Source: Pseudomonas sp. ADAK13
GTDB taxonomy: Bacteria; Pseudomonadota; Gammaproteobacteria; Pseudomonadales; Pseudomonadaceae
Direction: 5' to 3'
DNA length: 64,000 nucleotides
Assembly (NCBI RefSeq): GCF_012935715.1
Contig: NZ_CP052860.1
Coordinates: 4,526,001-4,590,000 of the forward strand
Program-made: the position numbers and the translations under genes
The notes under the pieces: generated by a model
Databases searched by the model: none
The model's input: the letters and a program-made list of their open reading frames with translations, nothing else
What the model was told of the DNA's origin: nothing
Shown here: positions 55,624-64,000 of the stretch, piece by piece
Layout: each line of letters opens with the position of its first letter
How positions within the stretch are numbered: position 1 is the first letter of the stretch

Positions 55624-56526
55624 ATGAGCGATCGTCAGCCGATCCCCAACATCAACATCGGGCAGGTCTACGACCAGCGTTACAGCGACGCCGAGGTGCA
55701 CTACGACAGGCTCGGCAACCTGGCGGGATTTTTTGGTCGCAACATGCCGGTGCACCGCCACGACCGGTTTTTCCAGGTGCATTACGTCAAGACGGGTGCA
55801 GTGCGGGTCTATCTGGATGACCAGCAGTACCTCGAATCCGGGCCGATGTTTTTCCTCACACCGCCGACGGTGGCGCATTCCTTCGTCACCGAAGCCGATG
55901 CCGACGGCCATGTGCTGACGGTGCGCCAGCAACTGGTGTGGGCCTTGATCGACGCCGACCCCAGCCTGGCCCCCGGCGCGCAATTGCCGGCCGCCTGTGT
56001 GGCGCTGGCGCGACTGGCGCCGGAGTTTCATCCCGAGGTGCGCCGCCTGGAGTTCCTCTTCGACGAGCTGTGCAGCGAGATCAACGCCCAGGCCTGCGGG
56101 CGTAGTTCGGCGCTGGACAGCCTGACGCGCCTGATCATGATCAGCCTGCTGCGCCTCTGCGCCAATTCCCTGGAGGCCCGTCCGGCCCGCCATGAAGACC
56201 TGCGGATCTTCCATCGCTTCAACGAACTGATCGAAGACCACTACCTGCAACACTGGCCGCTGTCGCGCTACGCCGACGGTGTGGGCGTCACCGAGGCGCG
56301 CCTCAACGAGGTGTGCCGGCGGATTGCGGACCTGCCGTCGAAACGCCTGATCCTTGAACGGCTGATGCAGGAAGCCCGGCGCCTGCTGCTGTTTACCGGC
56401 AGTTCGGCGAATGAAATCTGCTACCAGCTGGGGTTCAAGGACCCGGCGTATTTCAGCCGGTTCTTCCAGCGCTACGCGCAGATGACGCCGGGGGAATACC
56501 GCCAGCGTCAGTCGGGGTTGCGTTGA
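55624..56526 (+). CDS. hpaA: AraC-family activator of the hpa genes
   Basis: 300 aa with an N-terminal cupin ligand-binding domain (PVHRHDRFFQVHYVKTGAVR) and a C-terminal AraC helix-turn-helix pair (ANEICYQLGFKDPAYFSRFF). It matches HpaA, the 4-HPA-responsive activator of the 4-HPA hydroxylase genes. ATG 55624 is used; the upstream in-frame codons reach into the operator region. It is divergent from hpaG1. Confidence 0.92.
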   Translation: MSDRQPIPNINIGQVYDQRYSDAEVHYDRLGNLAGFFGRNMPVHRHDRFFQVHYVKTGAVRVYLDDQQYLESGPMFFLTPPTVAHSFVTEADADGHVLTVRQQLVWALIDADPSLAPGAQLPAACVALARLAPEFHPEVRRLEFLFDELCSEINAQACGRSSALDSLTRLIMISLLRLCANSLEARPARHEDLRIFHRFNELIEDHYLQHWPLSRYADGVGVTEARLNEVCRRIADLPSKRLILERLMQEARRLLLFTGSSANEICYQLGFKDPAYFSRFFQRYAQMTPGEYRQRQSGLR

Positions 56527-56537
56527 GGCGCCCGGCG

Positions 56538-57794
56538 TTACCACAGGGCCACGGTGTAGCCGATGATCACCCGGCTTTCGTCGATGTCGCTGGTCAGGCC
56601 GTTGCTTGAGCGCAGGGTGGCGTTGCGCAGCCGTACGTTGACGTTCTTCAGCGGGCCGCTTTGCACGGTGTAGACCAGGTCGGTGTCACGCTCCCATTCC
56701 CGGCCGTTGCGCACCGTGGCGGTTTGCGCGTGGCTGCCGTCGACATAGCGGGTCATGAAGGTCAGGCCCGGCAGGCCGAGGGCGGCGAAGTTGTAGTCGT
56801 AGCGCGCCTGCCACGCATCGGTGTTGGCCTTGGTGAAGATATTGATGGTCACCAGGTTGACCGAATACGGGTCTTGGCCGGGGAAGGCGAAGTCGCCATC
56901 GCCGGAAAGGTTCTGGAAGCCCAGGCCGAATTTGTGCGCGCCCACCGACAGGCTGAACATGCCGTTGAAAAACCGGTTGTCGATCCGCCCGCCGTCCACC
57001 CGGGTAGGGCTGCGCAGCAGGGCGCTGCCTTGCTCGCGGGTGTCGAAGTAGCGCAGGTCGGTGCGCAGGTTCACGCCCTCGGCCAGCGGCAAGTCATGCA
57101 CCAGGCCGATAAAGTTCTGGCGGTAGATGTCCTGCATCTGCGCGTAGTAATAGGTCGCCGCCAGGTGCGGGTTGATCGCGTAGGTGCCTCCGGCCAGGTC
57201 CAGGTGGCTGCTGTTGACGCCGCCGTAGCTCATGGACTCGTTGTTGGAGGAGTCCCGCAGGTTTTGTTTTTCCAGGCGGCCGACGTTCAACGTCAGGCCG
57301 TCGATGTCCTGGGAGGTCACCAGCTCGCCGTTGTAGGTCGACGGCAGCAGCCGGGTGTCGTTGTAGGCAGCCACCGGCAATATCGGTTGCAGGGTGCCGA
57401 GCTTGAGCACGGTTTTCGACAGGCGCAACTTGGCGGTCAGGCCGAGTTCGCTGTAGCTGTCGGCCGGCTCGCCGCTGGCGCCGGATGGCAGCAGCCCGGT
57501 GCCCCGGCGGTCGCGGCTGGAGTCGAGCTTCAGGCCCATTTCACCCAGGGCGTCCACGCCAAAACCGACCACGCCTTCGGTGTAGCCCGACTCCAGGCGC
57601 AGCACAAACCCCTGGGCCCACTCATCGGCCTTGTTCTGCGGCGCGTTGGTCTGGCGAAAGTCGCGGTTCATGTAGAAATTGCGCAGGTCCAGGCTGGCTT
57701 TGCTGTCCTGGATAAAGTCGGCGTGGGCGACCAGGGGGGTAAACGCGGCGCACAGGCCAGCGCTTGCCGCCGTGCGAAAGAGGCACGAATGCAT
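56538..57794 (-). CDS. OprD-family outer-membrane porin
   Basis: 418 aa with a signal peptide (cleavage after AHA near residue 25) and the OprD start DFIQDSKASLDLRNFYMNRD. The barrel pattern runs to the end (VIIGYTVALW). OprD-family channels take up small acids and amino acids; here 4-HPA or a related aromatic acid is likely. It is convergent with hpaA (11-bp gap) and divergent from the second HpaR gene. ATG 57794 begins the signal peptide. Confidence 0.93.
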   Translation of the reverse strand: MHSCLFRTAASAGLCAAFTPLVAHADFIQDSKASLDLRNFYMNRDFRQTNAPQNKADEWAQGFVLRLESGYTEGVVGFGVDALGEMGLKLDSSRDRRGTGLLPSGASGEPADSYSELGLTAKLRLSKTVLKLGTLQPILPVAAYNDTRLLPSTYNGELVTSQDIDGLTLNVGRLEKQNLRDSSNNESMSYGGVNSSHLDLAGGTYAINPHLAATYYYAQMQDIYRQNFIGLVHDLPLAEGVNLRTDLRYFDTREQGSALLRSPTRVDGGRIDNRFFNGMFSLSVGAHKFGLGFQNLSGDGDFAFPGQDPYSVNLVTINIFTKANTDAWQARYDYNFAALGLPGLTFMTRYVDGSHAQTATVRNGREWERDTDLVYTVQSGPLKNVNVRLRNATLRSSNGLTSDIDESRVIIGYTVALW

Positions 57795-57858
57795 GAGGGG
57801 CGTTCCTTTTGTTGTTTTTGTTGGTAGAGCCCGCCACCGGGGCAGGGGCGGGCATATT

Positions 57859-57871
57859 GTTAACATGTTAT
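57859..57871. promoter_or_regulatory. HpaR-type palindrome upstream of the OprD porin
   Basis: GTTAACATGTTAT, the reverse complement of 36132-36144 upstream of feaR. Confidence 0.5.
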
Positions 57872-57910
57872 CTTTAAGCTGAATAGCTGGATTAACAGGT
57901 TTTTATGAAT

Positions 57911-57928
57911 TCGTTTCGAAATTAACGA
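57911..57928. promoter_or_regulatory. HpaR-type operator TCGTT-N6-TTAAC, site 3
   Basis: TCGTTTCGAAATTAACGA between divergent porin and MarR genes. It agrees with site 1 at 13 of 18 positions. Confidence 0.55.
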
Positions 57929-58006
57929 CTTGCTGCGTGCCCCGGGTTGCACGCACGTGACACCGACTCTAAGCTTCGACGCTTCGACCTCTACTGCGCG
58001 TGAACC

Positions 58007-58429
58007 ATGCCCACCCCCAGACCGTCCCTTACGCTCACCTTGCTCCAGGCCCGCGAAGCGACCATGGCGTTCTTCCGGCCTTTGCTCAATGAACATGACC
58101 TGACTGAACAGCAGTGGCGGGTGATCCGCATCCTGCGCCAGCAGGGCGAACTGGAAAGCCACCAACTGGCGCACCTCGCGTGCATCCTCAAGCCCAGCAT
58201 GACCGGCGTGCTGGGGCGGCTGGAGCGTGACGGCATCGTACGCCGGCGCAAATCAGCCGAAGACCAGCGCCGGGTGTTCGTCGCCCTGACCGAGCAGGGG
58301 CAGCAGTGTTTTGTCGACATGAGCGCCGGGATGGAAAGCAACTACCAGAAGATTCAGGAACAGTTCGGCGAGGAATCCCTGGAGCAATTGATGGAGCTGC
58401 TGCAAAAGCTGAAAGGCATCAAACCGTAA
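58007..58429 (+). CDS. hpaR: MarR-family repressor, HpaR paralogue 2
   Basis: 140 aa, the same length and organisation as the paralogue at 47470: LTLTLLQAREATMAFFRPLL, LTEQQWRVIRILRQ, KPSMTGVLGRLERDG and a wing RRKSAEDQRRVFVAL. It represses hpa meta-cleavage genes in the absence of aromatic acid. Its position with hpaA and the porin makes it the better candidate for classical hpaR. The translation site before ATG 58007 is weak. Confidence 0.9.
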   Translation: MPTPRPSLTLTLLQAREATMAFFRPLLNEHDLTEQQWRVIRILRQQGELESHQLAHLACILKPSMTGVLGRLERDGIVRRRKSAEDQRRVFVALTEQGQQCFVDMSAGMESNYQKIQEQFGEESLEQLMELLQKLKGIKP

Positions 58430-58464
58430 TTTCAAAAAATATTGGCTGAAGCCTGTCCCCTTTT

Positions 58465-58495
58465 TTCACCTGGCTGGTCATTCCAGGTAAGTGAA
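58465..58495. promoter_or_regulatory. Inverted repeat upstream of the TonB receptor gene
   Basis: ACCTGG (58468-58473) and CCAGGT (58483-58488) are inverted, flanked by TTCAC and GTGAA. It lies 22-52 bp before ATG 58517, a position suited to an operator or leader hairpin. No Fur-box pattern is seen. Confidence 0.4.
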
Positions 58496-58516
58496 CAAAA
58501 TCGAGAGCTTTTGCCA

Positions 58517-60907
58517 ATGCCCGCCCTACGTCCGTTGCTGAATTTCAGCCTCATGCTGAGCCTGAGTGCCAGCCCGTTGTTCGTCCCCATCAGTTACGCC
58601 GAAGACGGCGCGTCCCGGCGCAGCTACCAGGTGCCGGCCGGCAGCCTGAGTGCCGCGTTGACCCGTTTCGCCGGCCTGGCCGGGGTTAACCTGTCGGTAG
58701 ACCCGGCGCTGGTCAGCGGCCGCAACAGTGCCGGCCTGTCCGGCGAATACGGCGTCGAAGAAGGGTTTGCGCGCTTGCTCCAGGGCTCGGGCCTGCAACT
58801 GCAGCCTATGGGTGAACAGGCCTACATACTGACCCCGGTTCCCGAAGGCGGCAGCCTGCAACTGGCGCCCACCTCGATTCTCGGCACCACCGGCGATGCC
58901 GGCAGCGAGTCCTTCGCCGGTGGCCAGGTGGCGCGCCGTGGTTCCCAGGGATTGCTGGGCTCGCGGGACTTCATGGAAACCCCGTTCAGCATGACCACCT
59001 ACACCAGCGAGGCGGTCAAGAACCAGCAGGCGCGCACCCTCGGCGACCTGATCGCCAGCGACCCCTCGGTGCGTGCCACCAACCCGGCGGGCGGGCGCTA
59101 TGAGCAATTCACCATTCGCGGCTTCAGCCTGTTCAACAGTGATGTCGCCTACAACGGCCTCTACGGCGTGCTGCCGACCTACACCATCGACATGGAAATG
59201 GCCGAGCGCGTCGACATCATCAAAGGTCCCAGCCAGTTGATCAACGGCATCTCGCCACGGGGCAGCGTGGGCGGCGGGATCAACGTGGTGCCCAAGCGCG
59301 CCACCGACACACCCATCACCTCGTTCACCGGCAGTTGGGCCTCCGACAGCCAGGCGGGCGGGGCCGTGGACATCGGCCGGCGCTTTGGCGAAGACAATAA
59401 GTTCGGCCTGCGTTTCAACGGCGTGAAGCAGTCCGGCGACACCACCTGGGATCACCAGAGCGTCGACCGCGAAATGGCCGTACTCGGCCTGGATTTTCGC
59501 GGTGAACGCCTGCGACTCTCCACCGACATCGGCCGCACCGAGCGCGACACCGACGCCCCGCAAGAGCGCGTGCAGGTCGGCCCCAAGGCCAATGTGCCGA
59601 GCGCCAACGACGTGCGCCACAACTACGCGCAGCCCTGGAGCAAGGCCAGCACCAACGACACCTTCGGCACGGTCAACGGTGAGTTCGACCTCAGCGACAA
59701 CGTGATGCTCTACGGCGGCGTCGGCGCGCGCAAAAGTAACCATGACTTCCTGCGCCATGCGGTATCGGTGACCAACAACGCCGGCGATTTCAGCGTGCAG
59801 CCCCGGGACTTCACCCGCGACGAAAACGTGCGGACCGCCACGGCAGGCGTGCGCAACTGGTTCCATACCGGCCCGGTGAGCCATGAGGTCAACCTGGCGG
59901 CCAGTTACTTCTACATGGACTTTGAAAACGGCGGCGCGCGGTATGCGTCGGGTTCGAGCAATCTCTACAACCCGGTGGAAATCCCTGCCCCCGGCAGGCC
60001 GACGCGACTCGACTCGAAGGTCTACACCGAAAACCGCTTCAGCGGCGTGGCGTTGTCCGACACCCTGGGCTTCTTCGATGACCGTCTGCTGCTGACCCTC
60101 GGCGCGCGCTGGCAGCGGGTCAAGGTGGACGACTGGACCGATGACGTCAAAGGCGACACCGCCTACGACGAAGAGAAGATTTCACCCTCGGGCGGCATCC
60201 TGTTCAAGGCCACCGACAAGCTGTCGCTGTACGCCAACTACATGGAAGGCCTGAGCCAGGGCAAGGTGGCACCGTCGACCTCGGTCAACGATGACGAAAT
60301 CTTCCCGCCGTTCATCAGCCGCCAGGTCGAAGTCGGCGCCAAGTACGACGCCGGTGCGTTCGCAGTGACGGCGGCGGTGTTCCGGATCAAGCAGCCGGCC
60401 TACGAGACCAATGCCACCACGCTGGTGTTCGGCCCCAATGGCAAACGCCGGAACGACGGCGTCGAACTCAGCGTGTTCGGCGAGCCGCTCAAGGGCTTCC
60501 GCCTGCTGGGCGGGGTGATGTACATCGACAGCGAGTTGACGAACACCACCAACGGCACCTACGACGGCAACCGCGCCCCCGCCACGCCCAAATACAACGT
60601 CAACCTGGGGGCCGAGTGGGACGTGCCGACTGTTGAGGGCCTGACCCTGACCAGTCGCGGGATCTACTCCAGCTCGCAGTACCTGGACCAGTCCAACGTC
60701 AAGGAAATCGACGCCTGGACCCGCCTCGACGTCGGCGCGCGCTATGCCTTCAAAGTCGACGACAAGCACATCACCCTGCGGGCCAATGTCGAGAACGTGG
60801 CCAACCGGCGCTACTGGAGTTCGGCGGGCGCCTCGGATGACAGCGAGCCGGGCTTGACCTTGTCGACGCCACGTACTTACTTGCTGTCGGCCACCGTCGA
60901 CTTTTGA
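58517..60907 (+). CDS. TonB-dependent receptor with STN signalling domain
   Basis: 796 aa. Signal peptide, then a secretin/TonB short N-terminal (STN) domain (residues about 35-110: YQVPAGSLSAALTRFAGLAG ... LQPMGEQAYILTPV), plug with VDIIKGPSQLINGISPRGSVGG, and a barrel ending LLSATVDF. The STN domain usually contacts an anti-sigma factor, but no sigma/anti-sigma pair is visible nearby. It is annotated as a siderophore-type receptor by family, yet its convergent neighbours are an SsuA-like binding protein and an NtaA-like monooxygenase, so organosulfur uptake is an alternative. ATG 58517 starts the signal peptide. The 3' end overlaps the convergent gene by 31 bp. Confidence 0.9.
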   Translation: MPALRPLLNFSLMLSLSASPLFVPISYAEDGASRRSYQVPAGSLSAALTRFAGLAGVNLSVDPALVSGRNSAGLSGEYGVEEGFARLLQGSGLQLQPMGEQAYILTPVPEGGSLQLAPTSILGTTGDAGSESFAGGQVARRGSQGLLGSRDFMETPFSMTTYTSEAVKNQQARTLGDLIASDPSVRATNPAGGRYEQFTIRGFSLFNSDVAYNGLYGVLPTYTIDMEMAERVDIIKGPSQLINGISPRGSVGGGINVVPKRATDTPITSFTGSWASDSQAGGAVDIGRRFGEDNKFGLRFNGVKQSGDTTWDHQSVDREMAVLGLDFRGERLRLSTDIGRTERDTDAPQERVQVGPKANVPSANDVRHNYAQPWSKASTNDTFGTVNGEFDLSDNVMLYGGVGARKSNHDFLRHAVSVTNNAGDFSVQPRDFTRDENVRTATAGVRNWFHTGPVSHEVNLAASYFYMDFENGGARYASGSSNLYNPVEIPAPGRPTRLDSKVYTENRFSGVALSDTLGFFDDRLLLTLGARWQRVKVDDWTDDVKGDTAYDEEKISPSGGILFKATDKLSLYANYMEGLSQGKVAPSTSVNDDEIFPPFISRQVEVGAKYDAGAFAVTAAVFRIKQPAYETNATTLVFGPNGKRRNDGVELSVFGEPLKGFRLLGGVMYIDSELTNTTNGTYDGNRAPATPKYNVNLGAEWDVPTVEGLTLTSRGIYSSSQYLDQSNVKEIDAWTRLDVGARYAFKVDDKHITLRANVENVANRRYWSSAGASDDSEPGLTLSTPRTYLLSATVDF

Positions 60908-61842
60908 GGGGAGGCATCGGCGGCCTGCCACACAGCCTTCTGTACATCGATGGGCTTGGGCAACAGGCGGTTCTGGTAGAACAGGTCCGCCGTCTCCTGC
61001 TGCGCCTGGATGATCTGCTGATCAATCGGCAGTACCGGCGATGGCGGTCGATTGTCGACATAACGGGCAATCACCCCGGCCGGCAGACCCATGGAACGGG
61101 TCAGCACCTGCAGGCTGTCTTCGCGCTGGCTGCGGGTCAGGGCTTCGGCAGCGCTGAGTTCATCGAGCAGGGCGTGGATGAAGCCGCCATTGGCCTGGGC
61201 GTAGTCGCGCCGCGCGGTATAGATCGGCCCCGAAAGTTTCAAGCCTTCGCCATTGGCGAGCACGTGGCTGGGGCTTTGGCTCAGGGCCAGTGACGAGTAG
61301 GGCTCCCAGATCGCCCAGGCGTCGACACTGCCTTGCTCGAAGGCCGCCCGGGCGTCGGCCGGTGGCAGGTAAACCGGCTGGATGTCCTTGTAGCTCAAGC
61401 CGGCTTTATTCAATGCCCGCAGGACCAGGTTGTGGGAGCTGGAGCCTTTCTGGAAGGCGACTTTCTTGCCCTTGAGGTCGGCGATGGTGTGCAGCGGGCT
61501 GTCCGCCCGCACCAGGAGGGTTTCCGCCGTCGGCTTGGGCGGTTCGGCGCCGATGTAGACGAGGTCCGCGCCCGCCGCCTGGGCGAACAATGGCGGGATA
61601 TCACCGGTGGACGCCACGTCCAGCGCGCCCACGTTCAAGGCTTCGAGCATCTGCGGGCCAGCGGGAAATTCGATCCATTGCACCTGTGTCTGGTCGAAGC
61701 GTTTTTCCAGCAGGCCATGTTCCTTGGCCAGCACCAGGGCAATCGAGCCTTTCTGGTAGCCGATTCTCAGGGTGGCCGGATCGGCCGCCAGCGCGGTTTG
61801 CGTCAGGGCAAACAGCGCAAACAACAGCCCAGGAATCTTCAT
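60877..61842 (-). CDS. Aliphatic-sulfonate-type ABC binding protein (SsuA-like)
   Basis: 321 aa periplasmic protein of the SsuA/NMT1 family. Signal peptide (cleavage after ALA near residue 19), then LRIGYQKGSIALVLAKEHGL, GALDVASTGDIPPLFAQAAG and WAIWEPYSSLA. These match SsuA. It would deliver sulfonates or related ligands to a permease and ATPase, which are not in the window. ATG overlaps the stop of the upstream monooxygenase gene by 4 bp, so both are co-expressed. Confidence 0.9.
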   Translation of the reverse strand: MKIPGLLFALFALTQTALAADPATLRIGYQKGSIALVLAKEHGLLEKRFDQTQVQWIEFPAGPQMLEALNVGALDVASTGDIPPLFAQAAGADLVYIGAEPPKPTAETLLVRADSPLHTIADLKGKKVAFQKGSSSHNLVLRALNKAGLSYKDIQPVYLPPADARAAFEQGSVDAWAIWEPYSSLALSQSPSHVLANGEGLKLSGPIYTARRDYAQANGGFIHALLDELSAAEALTRSQREDSLQVLTRSMGLPAGVIARYVDNRPPSPVLPIDQQIIQAQQETADLFYQNRLLPKPIDVQKAVWQAADASPQKSTVADSK

Positions 61843-63170
61843 GCTTGTTTCTCCGCAAAGCGATTGCCCGGCCGCGCCAAGCCAAGGTTTTCACGCAGCG
61901 TGGAGCCTGCGTATTCGGTCCGGAACAGGCCGCGCCGTTGCAATTCCGGCACCACCCACTGGGCGAAGTCCTCGAGCCCGCCCGGCAGGTGCGGCACCAG
62001 CACATTGAAGCCATCGGCGGCGCCGTTTTCGAACCAGTGCTGCAGCTCATCAGCGATCTGAACGGGCGTGCCGATCAGGCTGTAATGCCCGCGGCCACCG
62101 GCAATTCGGCGGCCCAGCTGCGCCAGGCTCAGGTGTTCGCGGCCCGCCAGTTCGGTCAGCAGTTGCTGGCGGCTGCGCTGGCCGCTGTCGGTCAATGGCA
62201 GTTCCGGCAGCGGGCCGTCCAGCGGGTAGCCAGACAAGTCGAAATTGCCCAGCATGCGCCCCAGCAAGGCGACGCCCACTTCGGGTTCGACCAACTGCTG
62301 GAAGGCCTCGAATTTGTCTCGCGCTTGCGCTTCTGTCTGCCCGACGACCACAAATACCCCCGGCATGATCTTCAATGCATCCGGCTCGCGCCCGTATTGA
62401 GCCAGGCGACCTTTGAGGTCGGCATAGAACGCCTGGGCGTTGGCCAATGAAGTCTGGGCGGTGAACACCACCTCGGCGGTTTGCGCCGCCAAGTCACGGC
62501 CCGCCTCGGAAGAACCGGCCTGGACAATCACCGGCTGGCCCTGGGGCGAGCGCGCCACGTTCAGCGGGCCCTTGACCCGAAAGTGTTCACCGACATGGTC
62601 GAGCACATGCAGTTTTGCCGGGTCGTAGTAGCTGCCACTGGCCTTGTCGCGCACAAAGGCATCGTCTTCCCAGCTGTCCCACAAGCCGGTCACCACCTGA
62701 TGAAACTCCCGGGCACGGCTGTAGCGTTCGCCGTGGCCGAGGTGTTCGTCTCGCCCGAAATTCCGTGCTTCGGCGGCATTGTCCGAGGTCACCAGGTTCC
62801 AGCCGGCGCGCCCGCCGGACAAGTGATCCAGGGAGGCGAATTTGCGTGCCACATGGTAAGGCTCGTTGTAACTGGTGGTGGCCGTGGCGATCAGGCCGAT
62901 GTGTTCGGTCACCGTGCTCAACGCCGAGAGCAACGTCAGCGGCTCGAAATGGTCCGAGCGCGCCATGCGGCTGGCGATCTCGCCGGTGGCGGCGGCAATG
63001 CTGTCGGCCACGAACAGGGCGTCGAACTTTGCCGCCTCGGCAATCTGCGCCAGGCGTTTGTAGTGGGCGAAATCCAGCCCGGCGTTGGCCGGTACATCAG
63101 GATGGCGCCAGGCGGCCACGTGGTGCCCGGTGGCCATGAGAAAAGCGCCGAGTTTCAGTTGACGGGGCAT
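61839..63170 (-). CDS. LLM-class flavin-dependent monooxygenase, NtaA/DszA family
   Basis: 443 aa luciferase-like monooxygenase. The family blocks are KLGAFLMATGHHVAAWRHPD at the N-terminus, FDALFVADS, TATTSYNEPYHVARKFASLD and GGRAGWNLVTS. It uses FMNH2 and O2 on organosulfur or aminoacetate compounds. It lies between the SsuA-like gene (4-bp overlap) and a TonB receptor gene (2-bp gap), giving an apparent receptor-oxygenase-binding-protein operon. A distant paralogue is at 5796. Confidence 0.9.
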   Translation of the reverse strand: MPRQLKLGAFLMATGHHVAAWRHPDVPANAGLDFAHYKRLAQIAEAAKFDALFVADSIAAATGEIASRMARSDHFEPLTLLSALSTVTEHIGLIATATTSYNEPYHVARKFASLDHLSGGRAGWNLVTSDNAAEARNFGRDEHLGHGERYSRAREFHQVVTGLWDSWEDDAFVRDKASGSYYDPAKLHVLDHVGEHFRVKGPLNVARSPQGQPVIVQAGSSEAGRDLAAQTAEVVFTAQTSLANAQAFYADLKGRLAQYGREPDALKIMPGVFVVVGQTEAQARDKFEAFQQLVEPEVGVALLGRMLGNFDLSGYPLDGPLPELPLTDSGQRSRQQLLTELAGREHLSLAQLGRRIAGGRGHYSLIGTPVQIADELQHWFENGAADGFNVLVPHLPGGLEDFAQWVVPELQRRGLFRTEYAGSTLRENLGLARPGNRFAEKQA

Positions 63171-63172
63171 GC

Positions 63173-64000
63173 TCAGAAATCCTTGCGCAGTTGCACGCCG
63201 AAGTAACGTTCATCGTCACGGGGTACGGCGCGGTAGATGTAGCTGCCACCACTGGCCAGCAGCGGTGAATAGGACTTGTCGGTGAGGTTCTTCGCCAGCA
63301 GCGCCACGCGCCAGCCGTTGTTGTAGTCGGCGAGGGCGACGCTGGCGTTCCAGATGCCGTAGGCGCCTTGCTTGGTGTCGACATTCTGGCTGATGTCGTA
63401 CTGCACTTCGCTCTGCCAGCTGTAGTCGGTGCCCAGTTCGATATCCAGGCCATTGTCCAGCGGGATGCTGTAGTCGGCGCGCACGTAGCTTTTCCAATCC
63501 GGGCTGAAGGGCAGTGGCTTGCCGTTGACGTTGCACGATGCCGCTGCGCCCGGCGGGCAGGCGAACTCATCGATGCGGGCACGGGTGTAGGCCAGCGCGC
63601 CGGAGAGTTTGAGTTGTTGGGTGGCCTGCAAGGCGTAGTCGAGTTCGACGCCTTCGGTGCTGACACTGCCGGCGTTGATCAGGCGCGTCACCACTTGCCC
63701 GGCGACAGTGTCGAAGAAGTTCGCCTGGTAGTTGTCGTAGTCGCTGTGGAAAATCGCCAGGTTGGTGGCCAGGCGGTTGTTCCAGCTGGTGGCCTTGATC
63801 CCGACTTCCCAAGTGTTGGAGGTTTCCGGCTTGAGCGCGTCGGTGTCCCGTGGTTGCATGTTGAAGAACACGTTGTAGGCCGGGCCCTTGTAGCCACGCG
63901 AGTAGGTCAGGTAGCTGGTGACGGTGTCGCTCAGGTCGTACTGCACCCCCAGCCGGCCGGACCAGCCGTCTTCATCCACCGAGCCGGAACTGCTGGTGGC
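63173..64000 (-). CDS. TonB-dependent receptor (C-terminal part; gene runs off the window)
   Basis: The frame is open to the window edge, so only the last 275 or so residues of the beta-barrel are seen. SYLTYSRGYKGPAYNVFF, the GVELDYALQATQQLKLSGAL block and the C-terminal YFGVQLRKDF are typical of the TonB-receptor barrel. It is 2 bp upstream of the NtaA-like monooxygenase gene and clearly in the same operon. By context, its ligand would be the substrate of the monooxygenase. Confidence 0.9.
   Translation of the reverse strand, partial: ATSSSGSVDEDGWSGRLGVQYDLSDTVTSYLTYSRGYKGPAYNVFFNMQPRDTDALKPETSNTWEVGIKATSWNNRLATNLAIFHSDYDNYQANFFDTVAGQVVTRLINAGSVSTEGVELDYALQATQQLKLSGALAYTRARIDEFACPPGAAASCNVNGKPLPFSPDWKSYVRADYSIPLDNGLDIELGTDYSWQSEVQYDISQNVDTKQGAYGIWNASVALADYNNGWRVALLAKNLTDKSYSPLLASGGSYIYRAVPRDDERYFGVQLRKDF

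Overview
The window is high-GC gamma-proteobacterial DNA and reads as a Pseudomonas of the P. fluorescens group. The evidence is the dense, mostly C/G-ending coding, the many short palindromic REPIN-type repeats, DUF6124-type and HpaR/HpaA-type genes, and OprD-type porins. It carries about 45 protein genes, no recognisable tRNA or rRNA, no CRISPR and no transposase.

Region 1 (1-25.6 kb) is a large uptake and flavin-oxidation region that I read as organosulfur or related substrate scavenging. Two Dpp/Opp-type ABC systems lie in tandem (1-5759 and 8193-13403). They are interleaved with DszC/SfnB-type acyl-CoA-dehydrogenase-fold flavoenzymes (887, 13424, 19776), an NtaA/DszA-type LLM monooxygenase (5796), a Tas-type aldo/keto reductase, an MFS exporter and a GNAT enzyme. 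An 832-bp palindromic repeat element separates the two systems. A sigma-54 activator without a sensor domain (18665-19753) is co-oriented with the third flavoenzyme. Divergent -24/-12 promoters (21032-21047 and 21317-21332) serve that pair and a TonB receptor, and a third candidate (8142-8157) precedes the second ABC operon, so the activator probably runs much of the region. An unrelated ABC exporter, a small HrpK-like protein and an MFS transporter fill the rest.

Region 2 (25.6-28.8 kb) holds a 6-4-type FeS cryptochrome/photolyase and a DUF3833 lipoprotein behind a perfect TGTACA-N12-TGTACA operator, the pattern of class II LitR light regulators. It is followed by a DUF6124-like gene whose 200-nt leader has two alternative pairings, one of which covers the ribosome binding site.

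Region 3 (28.8-58.4 kb) looks like an aromatic-amine / 4-hydroxyphenylacetate catabolic superlocus. It contains a phenylacetaldehyde dehydrogenase, a two-component 4-HPA 3-hydroxylase of the Acinetobacter C2/C1 kind, a porin, an APC permease and a FeaR regulator. A second group has two SDRs, a MoaF-family protein, a LuxR regulator, a cupin and a PuuB-like amine oxidase. The complete homoprotocatechuate meta-cleavage operon follows (hpaG1 G2 E D F X H I) with hpaA, an OprD porin and two HpaR paralogues. A TCGTT-N6-TTAAC motif recurs in three of these promoter regions. An Rhs polymorphic toxin with an RNase-A-like tip and its immunity gene is inserted between feaR and the SDRs.

Region 4 (58.5-64 kb) has an STN-type TonB receptor, an SsuA-like binding protein, an NtaA-like monooxygenase and a partial second TonB receptor, again suggesting sulfonate-type or organosulfur acquisition. 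REPIN-type repeats sit between many operons and twice inside the hpa operon.
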